Shown here: one piece after another, positions 43,657 through 52,693 of the stretch
How positions within the stretch are numbered: position 1 is the stretch's first letter
Layout of the letters: each line of letters starts with the position of its first letter
Origin: Paenibacillus vini
Lineage (GTDB): Bacteria; Bacillota; Bacilli; Paenibacillales; Paenibacillaceae
Assembly: GCF_018403325.1 (NCBI RefSeq)
Contig: NZ_BOSL01000001.1
Coordinates: 496,001-560,000, forward strand
Direction: 5' to 3'
DNA: 64,000 nucleotides
Notes under the pieces: model-generated
Seen by the model: the letters and a program-made list of their open reading frames with translations, nothing else
Database searches by the model: none
Told to the model about the DNA's origin: nothing
Translations under genes and position numbers: made by a program

Positions 43657-45070
43657 AAAATGTTATATCATAGTTCACGAAATGAGGATCCCCATTAACT
43701 TCGGTGGTCGTAATTTCTCCGCCTAAAAGTTGGGTCAACTGTACAACAGGTCCGACCAGCCGGCCCTTGACGATGACGGGCTGCGAATCCAGATTCACAG
43801 CTTCCCCGTTCACGCTTGCCAGCGGATCATTGACGCTAAGCACGAGCTCTTTATCGCCGAGAGTCAGGGTTGCTTTCTTGGCGGCGGTATCATAAATGAA
43901 TTCCGCTCCGATGCCTTCCGCGAAATCTTTCAACGGAACGCGGACCTGATCCTTAGACGTAGTCGGGATTTGCTGGAAGGAAGCCGGCTGTCCGTCGACG
44001 GTCAAAGTAAGCGAGAAGAGGGGTCCGTTTTCATTGATGACCAGGCTCTGCACCTGTTGCTCAAGATCCTTGTTGAACTGATCCACGTTTTCGGCGGTGA
44101 CCTTGTTCGTTCCCACAGCGATTTCTTCCGCAATGCGCTGATTCACTTCCGCCGAGTGATGCGACAAGTCTTTGTATACACCGAGATCGTAGGTGATGGA
44201 GTCATCGCTTTGGAAGTCGTAAATACTCACATTGTCAAAGGCGCTGAATTGCTCGAACATATACTTTTTCATAGCCATTTGATTGGCGAAGCGTTCCGGA
44301 TTCAAACTGTACCATACCTGCTGGCGGATGACGGAATACGGCGGGTAATAGAACGTAAACTCTACTTCCGGATGTTCCTTAACCAGTCTCAGAATATTGT
44401 CCTGAAACCGCTGTTTAACTACGTCCAGCGAAGGCTCGTTTACCGATGTTGTCTGCTCGGAGTTCCATGCCTCTTTCCATTTGGTCATGACGCGATCCGC
44501 GCCATATTTAGCATAGCCCCCCCAGTAATTGAGCTTCTCCAAATTGCGGTATTGGGGATACTTGTCCTTGGGCAGAAACAGGGCGCCGAAAGCATGCTTT
44601 ACATTAGAGATATTGAAAATATATTTATAGTCGTTAAGCTTGTTATCGTCGTATAAGTAAAAGGGAAAAGACTGTTCATCCCGCACGGAATTTTCACGCA
44701 ACGAGAAGTAATCGAGGCCCCAAAGTACTTTTTTAACTTGTCCGGTACCGAAAGCTACATCGGCGATCATGCTTTGCTCCTTGGCGGTTGAGCCCTCCGT
44801 CGACAGCTTAAGCACATTGCCGCCGAGTGTCTCGCCGACCTGGGATGGAATGAAATTCTCTGTCATGGAGCTGCCGATAATGACCATGTCGTATTTGTAA
44901 TTTTTGGCCAGCCCCGGGTTCTGATAGCGTTGTTCCCCCGAGAAAAGAGGCTGATAAGACGCCTTCCGGTATTGCTGGAGAGGGTCGACGGCATATACGA
45001 ACGTTCCGACGATCGCGCCGAACAGCACGATAAAGACGAGGAACGAAACAATAAAACGAAGGTTCTTCAA
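43655..45070 (-). CDS. SGNH-like surface protein with copper-amine-oxidase-type C-terminal domain
   Basis: 471 residues. One N-terminal membrane helix (about 5-27), an extracellular SGNH-like domain (about 55-330: IIGSSMTENFIPSQ holds the Ser, and DLSHHSAEVN the Asp/His pair), and a C-terminal domain (about 350-465) like the copper amine oxidase N-terminal module common in Paenibacillus surface proteins. It is encoded 45 nt after an MBOAT gene. MBOAT plus SGNH pairs (AlgI/AlgJ, PatA/PatB, DltB/DltD) transfer acyl groups to extracellular polymers, so this protein is probably the extracellular acyltransferase half. The polymer is unknown. Confidence 0.82.
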   Translation of the reverse strand: MKNLRFIVSFLVFIVLFGAIVGTFVYAVDPLQQYRKASYQPLFSGEQRYQNPGLAKNYKYDMVIIGSSMTENFIPSQVGETLGGNVLKLSTEGSTAKEQSMIADVAFGTGQVKKVLWGLDYFSLRENSVRDEQSFPFYLYDDNKLNDYKYIFNISNVKHAFGALFLPKDKYPQYRNLEKLNYWGGYAKYGADRVMTKWKEAWNSEQTTSVNEPSLDVVKQRFQDNILRLVKEHPEVEFTFYYPPYSVIRQQVWYSLNPERFANQMAMKKYMFEQFSAFDNVSIYDFQSDDSITYDLGVYKDLSHHSAEVNQRIAEEIAVGTNKVTAENVDQFNKDLEQQVQSLVINENGPLFSLTLTVDGQPASFQQIPTTSKDQVRVPLKDFAEGIGAEFIYDTAAKKATLTLGDKELVLSVNDPLASVNGEAVNLDSQPVIVKGRLVGPVVQLTQLLGGEITTTEVNGDPHFVNYDITF

Positions 45071-45115
45071 GAAGTGATCTCCCTTTCGCAGAATGATGAA
45101 TATCCGGGATATTTT

Positions 45116-46501
45116 TTAGAATGTGAAATACAGGAATTCGCTGACTTGGTTAAAATACAAGACGGAGAACACGAACAGGAACGCGATGAACGCGGCGTGT
45201 CTCAGGTTAGGCCGGAATTTCTTGTTCATTTCCATCGAGTTGCGGGCAAAGACGGCAACTACCAGTCCTACGAAAATCAGCAGAACTTGTCCCAGCAGAC
45301 TCATCGACAGGTCGATGGACCCGATATCGAACATGCCGCGGAACACTTTGATAGCGTCATCCCATGTTTTGGCGCGGAAAAACACCCAACTGAAGTTGAT
45401 GAACATAAACGTAATGAACCAGGCAACCCAATTCGGGAGCACGATTCCGGTTTTTTTCCACAAACGTTGGATGACCTGAGCGACACCGTGCATCAGACCC
45501 CAGATGATAAATGTCCAGCCCGCGCCATGCCAAATCCCGCCGATCACGAAGGTGGCGACCAGGTTGAAGTAGGTGCGGAAATGACCTTTGCGGTTGCCCC
45601 CCAACGGAATATAGATATAATCCCTGAGAAAACGGCTCAGTGTCATGTGCCAGCGACGCCAGAAGTCCTGGATGCTGAGGGCTTTGTATGGTGAGTTGAA
45701 GTTAATCGGCAGCTTGATGTTGAAGAGCAGGGCGATCCCTATCGCCATGTCGGAATAACCGCTGAAATCAAAGTACAGCTGCAATGTATAGGCCAGCGAC
45801 GTAGTCCAGGCTTCCACGAACCCTAAATGGGCGGATACGTCAAAGCCTTGCGTTGCGATCGGAGCTAAAGTGTCGGCAATGACGACTTTCTTGAACAGAC
45901 CGATGCAGAATACGAACAATCCTCTTGCAACATTGCCCGGAATAATTACTTTGCTGCGGGCCCGGTCGAATTGCGGCATCATTTCTTTATGATGAAGGAT
46001 CGGACCTGCGATTAAATGAGGATAGAAGGTTACGAAGAGCACGTAATTTACGATGCTGTACTCCTTGGCCGAACCCCGGTAGGCGTCAACCAGATAGGCG
46101 ATTTGTGTAAAGGTAAAGAAGCTGATTCCGAGCGGCAGAGCCAATTGCAACAGTTGAAGTTGCGCGGAGAACAGCGAATTTACGTTGGTTATCAGGAAAT
46201 CGGCATACTTATAATAGCCGAGCAGCAGAACATCCCCGGTAATCGCGAGCGTAAGCAGCAGCTTTCGGACGGACCTGGATTTATCAGCATGGCTGATGGC
46301 GCGGCCCATAATGTAGTTGAAGGCGATTGAAGCGAGAATCAGCGGTAGGGACTTAATGCTCCACCAGGAATAGAAAAACAGGGACGCGAGGGCCAACCAC
46401 AGTTTTCCGATAATCGGGGGGCAAAAGCGATTTAGTAAAAAATAGACGACAAATGAGACGGGCCAGAAGGCAAAAATGAATTCGTAAGAGTTAAACAGCA
46501 A
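45116..46501 (-). CDS. MBOAT O-acyltransferase (AlgI-like)
   Basis: About 461 residues, about 11 membrane helices. The MBOAT motif is present: GGIWHGAGWTFIIWGLMHG with the conserved His. FWRRWHMTLSRFLRDYIYIPLGG is typical of AlgI/PatA. It moves acyl groups (usually acetyl) across the membrane for transfer to polysaccharide by the SGNH protein encoded next. I choose TTG 46501, giving the usual MLFNSYEF start, with AGAGGTG upstream; the frame runs on to 46543. Confidence 0.9.
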   Translation of the reverse strand: MLFNSYEFIFAFWPVSFVVYFLLNRFCPPIIGKLWLALASLFFYSWWSIKSLPLILASIAFNYIMGRAISHADKSRSVRKLLLTLAITGDVLLLGYYKYADFLITNVNSLFSAQLQLLQLALPLGISFFTFTQIAYLVDAYRGSAKEYSIVNYVLFVTFYPHLIAGPILHHKEMMPQFDRARSKVIIPGNVARGLFVFCIGLFKKVVIADTLAPIATQGFDVSAHLGFVEAWTTSLAYTLQLYFDFSGYSDMAIGIALLFNIKLPINFNSPYKALSIQDFWRRWHMTLSRFLRDYIYIPLGGNRKGHFRTYFNLVATFVIGGIWHGAGWTFIIWGLMHGVAQVIQRLWKKTGIVLPNWVAWFITFMFINFSWVFFRAKTWDDAIKVFRGMFDIGSIDLSMSLLGQVLLIFVGLVVAVFARNSMEMNKKFRPNLRHAAFIAFLFVFSVLYFNQVSEFLYFTF

Positions 46502-46616
46502 GTCCTGTGTACACCTCTTTGCTAGATTAAGAATAGTATTCAAATAATATGATCATACCCCAGACGGCAATAATCGACAATGCAAAAAATACGAATGCGC
46601 CCCCGTTGCTGAATCG

Positions 46617-46655
46617 AAAAAGAGGCCGTTCTTCCGGGTGGAAGGCAGCCTCTTT
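46617..46655 (-). terminator. Terminator after the sugar-binding lipoprotein gene
   Basis: Minus strand: AAAGAGGC (46648-46655) pairs with GCCTCTTT (46619-46626) and T-rich sequence follows. Confidence 0.8.
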
Positions 46656-46710
46656 ATTCCAAATTCGAGCCGACAAAATATTAACGTTGCTACTCACATG
46701 AAAGTTACTG

Positions 46711-48117
46711 TTACTTGACGGTTTTATTATAGTTTTCTATTTTGCTACTAATCTCTTTAGAGGCATCGTCCAGGGCTTGCTTCGTCGTCTTGGAGCCTCC
46801 GAGCGCTTCCTCGATGGCGCTTTCCACGATTTGCCGGGCTTCAGGGAACACGCCCATTACAGCGCCTTGCGTTGCCTGGCTTGGTTTGCTGGCATGAAGC
46901 TGGTCGATCGCCGTTTGGAACTGCGGATATTTGGCCAGATTATCCTTCACGATTTGTTCTTCATAGGCCTTCTTCGTGATTGGGAAATAACCGGTAGAAA
47001 TATGCCATTTCGCTTGGGTATCCGGCTGAGCCAGGAATTTGATGAATTCCCAGGCGGCTTGCTGCTCGGCTTCCGGCTTGTTGTTTAAGATCCACAAGCT
47101 CGCTCCGCCGACTACTACGCCGCCGTCCTCCGTACCGTCGGGTTTCGGCAGGAATGCGGTGCCGACTTCGAATTTATCCCCTACGCCGTCAACGATGCCG
47201 CGCAGGCTAGCCGTAGAATCCAGCGTCATACTGATTTGTCCGGCGAGGAACGCCTTTTTCGTATCATCCGTTTTACGTCCGAGATTGATGGCGGCTTTAC
47301 TGTCGATGAGGCCTTTCCACCAATCCAGAGTCTTCGTGCCGGCTTCGCTGTTTACGAGTGAAGCATCAGCCGGAGCGGTCCGGCCGTTTCCGTTGTTCAC
47401 GTACTCCGCTCCCTGATTTGCAAAGAATTGCTCCATAAACCAGCCGTAGATCGCGAAGGAAGCGGGGGCTCCCTTTTGTGCCAGCTTATCGGCAGCCTGT
47501 TTTACTTCCTCATATGTAGCTGGCGCCTTCTCCGGGTCGAGTCCGGCGGCTTTAAATAAGTCCTTATTATAGTAGAGAATCGGATTGGAGGTATTAAACG
47601 GCATGGAGTATTGTTTGCCATCAAACGTGTAATAGCCGGCGATGTTCTCCTCCAACTGGCTGACATCGTAACTCTCCTGGTCGATAAAGTTCTGGACCGG
47701 GGTGATGGCGCCGGAATCGATCATGAAGCGGGAGCCAATTTCGTATACCTGGATCAGGGACGGTCCGCTCTTGGAATCCAAAGAGGCTTTCATTTTATTC
47801 AAGCTCTCGTCGTAGGTGCCTTGATAAACGGCTTCGACTTCTACGGTGCTTTGCGAGGCGTTGAAGTCCGTCACTAACTGATCCGCCGCTTTGCCCAGCT
47901 CTCCGCCCATGGAATGCCACCAGACCACTTTAGTCTTGGATGCGGAGGTCTCTTCTTTGTTCCCGTTTGAGTTTGCGTTGGCAGCTTGTTTGTTGTTGCT
48001 TGCCGCTCCGGCATTGGACGCGGTATTCGTATTGGCCCCTCCGCAGGCCGTCGCCAGCATGGACAGCAGCAATACGGTAATCAGCAATAAGGAACTTTTC
48101 AGCTTCGGTTGTCTCAT
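46711..48117 (-). CDS. Sugar ABC importer binding lipoprotein (UgpB-like)
   Basis: 468 residues. ATG 48117 gives a signal peptide ending LATAC with Cys25 as the lipid site, then an Asn/Ala-rich linker and an extracellular solute-binding protein family 1 domain (TKVVWWHSMGG at the start; AFLAGQISMTLDST and WEFIKFLAQPDTQAKWH later). Overall it resembles UgpB, the glycerol-3-phosphate binder, but a sugar substrate is equally likely. AAGGAG lies 11 nt upstream. It follows two permease genes, separated by 315 nt with a hairpin. The ATPase is not encoded nearby. Confidence 0.88.
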   Translation of the reverse strand: MRQPKLKSSLLLITVLLLSMLATACGGANTNTASNAGAASNNKQAANANSNGNKEETSASKTKVVWWHSMGGELGKAADQLVTDFNASQSTVEVEAVYQGTYDESLNKMKASLDSKSGPSLIQVYEIGSRFMIDSGAITPVQNFIDQESYDVSQLEENIAGYYTFDGKQYSMPFNTSNPILYYNKDLFKAAGLDPEKAPATYEEVKQAADKLAQKGAPASFAIYGWFMEQFFANQGAEYVNNGNGRTAPADASLVNSEAGTKTLDWWKGLIDSKAAINLGRKTDDTKKAFLAGQISMTLDSTASLRGIVDGVGDKFEVGTAFLPKPDGTEDGGVVVGGASLWILNNKPEAEQQAAWEFIKFLAQPDTQAKWHISTGYFPITKKAYEEQIVKDNLAKYPQFQTAIDQLHASKPSQATQGAVMGVFPEARQIVESAIEEALGGSKTTKQALDDASKEISSKIENYNKTVK

Positions 48118-48432
48118 TTCGGATGGTTCTCTCCTTTTTATATAAGATGAACTATTAAAGGGGATGGGGGGCAAGTACGTAAAATGTTCCTATGATCGCT
48201 GTTGGTTCCAGATTTCTTGATCTTATAGAATCTGAATCGGTAGAAATCCGGAACCAAAGGCGACCGCAGCCTATGCTTCCGATGCAGCTTTCTTGCAGAA
48301 AGCTTTGAACTTCTTCGGAATCATTTTACTCCCTTGCCTGCATCCCCTTCTTTTAAATCATCTTATAAATATAAGATTTTGTATTTAAAACCGTCCTGAA
48401 GGACGGGGATCTTTACGGATAACGTCGAGCGG
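48118..48432. other. Gap between permease and binding-protein genes
   Basis: No gene seen. On the minus strand CCGTCC-TTCA-GGACGG (48391-48406) followed by TTTT is a hairpin after the permease gene, so the binding-protein gene may have its own promoter or be expressed by partial read-through. Nothing else stands out. Confidence 0.55.
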
Positions 48433-49260
48433 CTACCCCTTTACCGCCCCCGCGGTCAAGCCGCGGACAAGCTGTTTAAGACCGAGAACGATCAGCAGCA
48501 GAGACGGCAGCAGGACGAGCGCCACACCGGACAATACGATGTTCCAGGCGGTGAATTCCTCGAATTGCAGCATGCTGACCCCGATTTGAACGGTGCGCAT
48601 TTCGGCGGTATTGGTGATGAGCAATGGCCAAAGGTACATATTCCAGGTGTTCAGGAAGACATATACGGCCAAGGTGGCAAGTCCCGGGCGGGAGAGCGGC
48701 AGGACGATGTTGGCAAAATACCGCAAATGCCCGCATCCATCCATTTTTGCGGCTTCGAACAGTTCCTTGGGCAGCTGCAGATAGAACTGGCGGAGCAGGA
48801 AAACCCCGAATGCCGAAGCCAGAAAAGGAAAGACCAGCCCCGGGTAGGTGTCGAGCCAATTCCATGATTTGATCAATAGGAAGTTGGGAATCATCGTAAC
48901 CTCCCATGGAATCATCATGGTCGATAGAAAGACGGCGAACCAAATCGCTTTTCCGCGAAAGGAAATAAACGCGAAGGCATACGCAGCCAAGCTGGCAGTA
49001 ATGAGTTGCCCGATCATCACCAGGCCAGAGACGAGAAAGCTGTTAAGGATAAAACGCCCTACTGGAATGAGGTCGATTACTGCCTCGAGGCTGCCCAGAT
49101 ATAGACTGGAAGGCAGCAGCTTGGGCGGGAATTGATTGGTCTCCTCCGGGGTCATAAAGACGGAGAGGAACGTATAGAGCAGCGGATATACAATAAAGAG
49201 CGCCATCAGGCACAACAAGAGATATACCGCGCTTTTCCGAAGCGGGAGGGGGAGCGTCAT
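48433..49260 (-). CDS. Sugar ABC importer permease (UgpE/MalG-like)
   Basis: 275 residues, six membrane helices. The conserved permease loop that contacts the ATPase reads EAAKMDGCGHLRYFANIVLPLSRP. It pairs with the permease encoded upstream, which it overlaps by 4 nt, to import a carbohydrate or glycerol-3-phosphate. The ATPase is probably a shared MsmK/UgpC-type protein from elsewhere. Confidence 0.92.
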   Translation of the reverse strand: MTLPLPLRKSAVYLLLCLMALFIVYPLLYTFLSVFMTPEETNQFPPKLLPSSLYLGSLEAVIDLIPVGRFILNSFLVSGLVMIGQLITASLAAYAFAFISFRGKAIWFAVFLSTMMIPWEVTMIPNFLLIKSWNWLDTYPGLVFPFLASAFGVFLLRQFYLQLPKELFEAAKMDGCGHLRYFANIVLPLSRPGLATLAVYVFLNTWNMYLWPLLITNTAEMRTVQIGVSMLQFEEFTAWNIVLSGVALVLLPSLLLIVLGLKQLVRGLTAGAVKG

Positions 49261-50216
49261 TGATAATGCACCTTCTTTTCCACAAGAGTGAATTGAATCA
49301 GCGTCAGAATCATGATGAGCACAAAGAGCACGATGGCCATGGCGCTGCCGGTGCCGAATTGATAGTTGACGAAGGCTTCTTTATAGATGGAATATACAAG
49401 AACCTCTGTAGAGCCGGCGGGGCCGCCCTTGGTTAAAATATGCATCTGTCCAAATGCTTGAAAAGCTCCGATAAGCGAAACGACCGTCAAAAAGAAAACG
49501 ACGGGAGATAGAAGCGGCAGAATAATCCGTACGAAAGTCCGGACCGGGCCGGCTCCGTCGACCTTTGCGCTGTCGTACATGTCTTCGGGGATGCCCTGTA
49601 GCCCGCTGAGCAGCACGATGAAGTTGAAGCCTGAGTTCATCCATATCGTCATGACGGAAATGGACAGCAGCGCCCACTTCGGATCGGTTAGCCATTGCAC
49701 GGCCGGAAACCCGGCCAGATCGAGAAAGTAATTGAACATCCCGAGGGTAGGATGAAAAAGCATCATCCATATGACGGCGGAAGTGCTCACCGAGAGCGCC
49801 AGTGGCAGCGAGAATATAAACTGGAAAATCCACATCCCCTTGAGCCGGGAATGGGCGAGCGCGGACATGATCAAACCGAGCAGAAGCCCGCCGGGTACGG
49901 TGATGAGCGCGAATTTTCCGGTTACGGCGAGACTGCTCCAAAATGAGGAGGAGGTCAGCAACTGCCGGAAGTTATCGAACCCGACATAAGCGGCGATATG
50001 GCCGCGGGGGTCGGTCAGGAAGAGACTGAGGTATAGGGAGCGCATCAACGGGTAGAGCAGAAACAATCCAAAAAGCAAAATGGATGGCGCCAGAAAGAGG
50101 TAAGCCAAAGCGGGTTCCTTTAGGCGGGACAGGCTCCGTTTTTTTGCGCGAACCGCTTTATAAGAAGATGCCGGAGTTACGGCCGGAGCGGGTGCATTTT
50201 GGGCGGAAGAATTCAC
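49257..50216 (-). CDS. Sugar ABC importer permease (UgpA/MalF-like)
   Basis: 319 residues with a charged, Ala/Pro-rich N-terminus and six helices. The ATPase-contact loop is DSAKVDGAGPVRTFVRIILPLLSP. First gene of the operon permease, permease, binding protein. GTG start with AAAGGAGAG 7 nt upstream. A 14-bp palindrome lies 30 nt upstream. Confidence 0.92.
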   Translation of the reverse strand: MNSSAQNAPAPAVTPASSYKAVRAKKRSLSRLKEPALAYLFLAPSILLFGLFLLYPLMRSLYLSLFLTDPRGHIAAYVGFDNFRQLLTSSSFWSSLAVTGKFALITVPGGLLLGLIMSALAHSRLKGMWIFQFIFSLPLALSVSTSAVIWMMLFHPTLGMFNYFLDLAGFPAVQWLTDPKWALLSISVMTIWMNSGFNFIVLLSGLQGIPEDMYDSAKVDGAGPVRTFVRIILPLLSPVVFFLTVVSLIGAFQAFGQMHILTKGGPAGSTEVLVYSIYKEAFVNYQFGTGSAMAIVLFVLIMILTLIQFTLVEKKVHYQ

Positions 50217-50245
50217 GGGGATGCTCTCCTTTCAATTCGGCTTGG

Positions 50246-50259
50246 TAGAGATATCTCTA
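50246..50259 (-). promoter_or_regulatory. Palindromic operator candidate before the sugar ABC operon
   Basis: TAGAGATATCTCTA is a perfect 14-bp palindrome 30 nt upstream of the permease start. Its position suits a repressor of the sugar transporter. Confidence 0.45.
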
Positions 50260-50356
50260 TCAGTTTAGGAAAGGGGGATTATCCCGGCATCAACGCGGGG
50301 TAAAGTTACCGTTAAATATGAATGGAATTGTATAACCCTAAATATCGCTATGGCGA

Positions 50357-50387
50357 AAAAAAAACGACCCCGCCAATGGCAGGGTCC
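50357..50387 (-). terminator. cidB terminator
   Basis: Minus strand: GACCCTGCC pairs with GGCGGGGTC (50379-50387 with 50367-50375), followed by a run of T (50357-50365). Confidence 0.9.
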
Positions 50388-50447
50388 AAGAGAGAAATCA
50401 ATATATGAAAATTAGGAGGAAACAATAGTTAAAGTACTTACTTCGAA

Positions 50448-51131
50448 TTAACGAATAAGCACTGAGATCAGCATCGGCGCCACGCCCAGCGTGAACAGGG
50501 CGGCCAGAATCATCGAGATGCTGGAGATCGTTCCGGTCAGGGAGCTCAGCTCAAACGCCTTGGAGGTGCCGGTGCCGTGAGCGCTCGTACCGAACAAGAC
50601 GCCGCGGGCAACCTCGCCTTCGATGCGGAACAGCTTCATGACCATCGGTCCGAGCATGGCACCCAGAAGGCCGGTCAAAATAACAAAGACTGCGGTGATG
50701 TTCGGAACCCCGCCGATCACCTGCGATACGCTCATGGCGATCGGGGTCGTAACGGAACGGGGGATCAAGCTGCTGACGAGCTGGGCATCCAGATGCATCC
50801 ACTCCGCCAGGATTGCGGAGGAGATCATTGCTACCACCGAGCCGGTGAGGACACTGACCAGAATTTCCACCGCATGCTTTTTCAGCACGTTATAGTATTT
50901 GTAAAGAGGCACCGCAAAAGCAATGGTGGCCGGCTGCAGCAGAGCGCTGAGCCATTTTCCTCCGCTATGATAAGTTTCGTAAGGAACAGAGATCCAGATT
51001 AATCCGATGACCAGCACAAGCGGAGTAATAAGCAGCGGCGACAAATATACCCGCGGCCGGATGCGGTACAATTGTTTCGACAATCCATAAACAACGAGCG
51101 TAACGATTAGACAGATCAAGCCTGGAATCAT
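50448..51131 (-). CDS. cidB: CidB/LrgB-family membrane protein
   Basis: 227 residues, LrgB family, about six or seven helices. SVTTPIAMSVSQVIGG and GTSAHGTGTSKAFEL are hallmark stretches. CidB works with CidA in murein hydrolase control and cell lysis in staphylococci; in Bacillus, related proteins affect pyruvate or acetate metabolism. I choose ATG 51131, with AAAGGAGC 10 nt upstream; the open frame runs further upstream through cidA in a wrong frame. It overlaps cidA by 4 nt. Confidence 0.92.
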   Translation of the reverse strand: MIPGLICLIVTLVVYGLSKQLYRIRPRVYLSPLLITPLVLVIGLIWISVPYETYHSGGKWLSALLQPATIAFAVPLYKYYNVLKKHAVEILVSVLTGSVVAMISSAILAEWMHLDAQLVSSLIPRSVTTPIAMSVSQVIGGVPNITAVFVILTGLLGAMLGPMVMKLFRIEGEVARGVLFGTSAHGTGTSKAFELSSLTGTISSISMILAALFTLGVAPMLISVLIR

Positions 51132-51508
51132 GATAGCTTGCGCTCCTTTCTTTTGGCGATTTGAGAGGCGACCAGGCCGGAACTGACCATAACGATTACC
51201 GTACTGGAGATGACTACAATAAGTATCCGTACACCGTCGTGCTCCAGTAACGGAATATATTTCATGACACCTACCGCGGCAGGGATGAAGAACAGCAGCA
51301 ACTCGGCAAGCAGCCAATTCGCCCCCTGCTCGATCCATGTCAATTTGATGATGTTCGTTTTTAGTAATGTGAAAAGGACGATAATGCCCAGAATGGATCC
51401 CGGTATCGGCAGATGAAGCCACTGCGCCAGGAAATTCATTGCTATCGAGATCAGGATCAGAATAGCTACCTGCATCACGATTTTTCCGATCGTTTTAACC
51501 ATTCCCAT
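51128..51508 (-). CDS. cidA: CidA/LrgA-family holin-like protein
   Basis: 126 residues with four helices; LPIPGSILGIIVLF and a conserved FFIPAAVGVM segment identify the LrgA/CidA family (holin-like). AGAAAGGAG lies 10 nt before the ATG. It is the first gene of cidAB and is divergent from the LysR-type gene at 51653, the same arrangement as in B. subtilis ywbH-ywbG with ywbI. Confidence 0.92.
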   Translation of the reverse strand: MGMVKTIGKIVMQVAILILISIAMNFLAQWLHLPIPGSILGIIVLFTLLKTNIIKLTWIEQGANWLLAELLLFFIPAAVGVMKYIPLLEHDGVRILIVVISSTVIVMVSSGLVASQIAKRKERKLS

Positions 51509-51539
51509 AGGTCGTGGGCTCCTTTCTGCAAAGTTAGAT

Positions 51540-51563
51540 TTGATATTGAAAATATTACATCAA
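51540..51563. promoter_or_regulatory. Inverted repeat in the cidA-cidR intergenic region
   Basis: TTGAT (51540-51544) and ATCAA (51559-51563) flank an AT-rich ATATT/AATAT core, giving the partly symmetrical T-N11-A style site expected for a LysR regulator. It sits midway between the divergent starts. Confidence 0.45.
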
Positions 51564-51652
51564 TTGCTTTCATGGGTAAAATGAATATACTGAATGAATA
51601 GCATTCCATTTGTCTATGGTAAAACAGTCAATGTAGAAGGGACACGCGAAAG

Positions 51653-52561
51653 ATGGATATCCGGCAGATGCAGTATCTGATCGAGGTTGCGCGCCTGAAG
51701 AGCTTTACAAAAGCAGCCAGCGCACTTTTTGTTACTCAGCCGACGATCAGCAAAACGATAAAGGGGATGGAAGAAGAACTTGGGGTTGTCCTGTTCGACA
51801 GGGTCGGTAAAAGAGTAGAGCTGACCGATGCCGGGCAGCTAATCGTTACGCAGGCACAACAGATCGTCACCTCTTTTCAAAATTTGACGGCGGAACTGGA
51901 TGACTTGAGAAACCTGAAAAGAGGACATATCCGGATCGGACTGCCCCCTATGGTGGGCTCGAGTTTCTTCCCGCGGGTCATTGGCCAATTTCATCAGCGC
52001 TATCCTGAGATTACGATCCAACTGTTTGAGGATGGGGCGAAGAAGGTGGAGTCCGACGTTGCGGACGGGCTGCTGGAGGTCGGGGTGGCGGTGCTGCCAA
52101 CAGTCCAGGAGGGGCTGTGCAGTTTTCCGTTTGTCGAGGAAAAGCTGAATTTGGTGGTGCATCCTTCACATCCGCTGGCCGACCGGGAACAGGTAGAATT
52201 GGCGGAGCTGGCGGGTGACGGGTTTGTTCTTTTCCGGCAGGATTTTACGCTGCACGACCGGATTATCGCGGAATGCGCCAAGGCGGGGTTTCAACCGCAT
52301 GTTATATATGAAAGCTCCCAGTGGGATCTGATCAGTGAGATGGTGGGCGTCGGCCTCGGAATCACCCTGCTGCCGGAGACGATTTGCCGTGAAATCGGTA
52401 AGGAGCGGGTTCGGATTCTGTCCCTTGTGAACCCGGTTATTCCTTGGAAATTGGGCATTATATGGCGAGAAGACCGATATTTATCGTTTGCTACCCGGGA
52501 ATGGATCCGATTTGCGCAAGAGGTTCTGACTTCTCCTGGGGATAACGAATATTCTCTTTAA
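51653..52561 (+). CDS. cidR: CidR-like LysR-family regulator
   Basis: 302 residues: helix-turn-helix (FTKAASALFVTQPTISKTIKGM) and a LysR effector domain. Being divergent from cidAB, it is almost certainly the CidR/YwbI activator, which in other Firmicutes responds to acetate or pyruvate. Conserved DFTLHDRIIAECAKAGF and GVGLGITLLPE fit the family. ATG 51653 has a GAAGGGA site upstream. Confidence 0.88.
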   Translation: MDIRQMQYLIEVARLKSFTKAASALFVTQPTISKTIKGMEEELGVVLFDRVGKRVELTDAGQLIVTQAQQIVTSFQNLTAELDDLRNLKRGHIRIGLPPMVGSSFFPRVIGQFHQRYPEITIQLFEDGAKKVESDVADGLLEVGVAVLPTVQEGLCSFPFVEEKLNLVVHPSHPLADREQVELAELAGDGFVLFRQDFTLHDRIIAECAKAGFQPHVIYESSQWDLISEMVGVGLGITLLPETICREIGKERVRILSLVNPVIPWKLGIIWREDRYLSFATREWIRFAQEVLTSPGDNEYSL

Positions 52562-52693
52562 TGTATAAAAAAACCACGAAATGTTCACTTTTTGGGTAAA
52601 TTAACCATGTAGAGCTGCCTAGTCATGTAAGTTCGGTTTTATTATAATTACGGAATGTGTTTAAATACTTCAATATTAGGGGACAGAGCCTAG

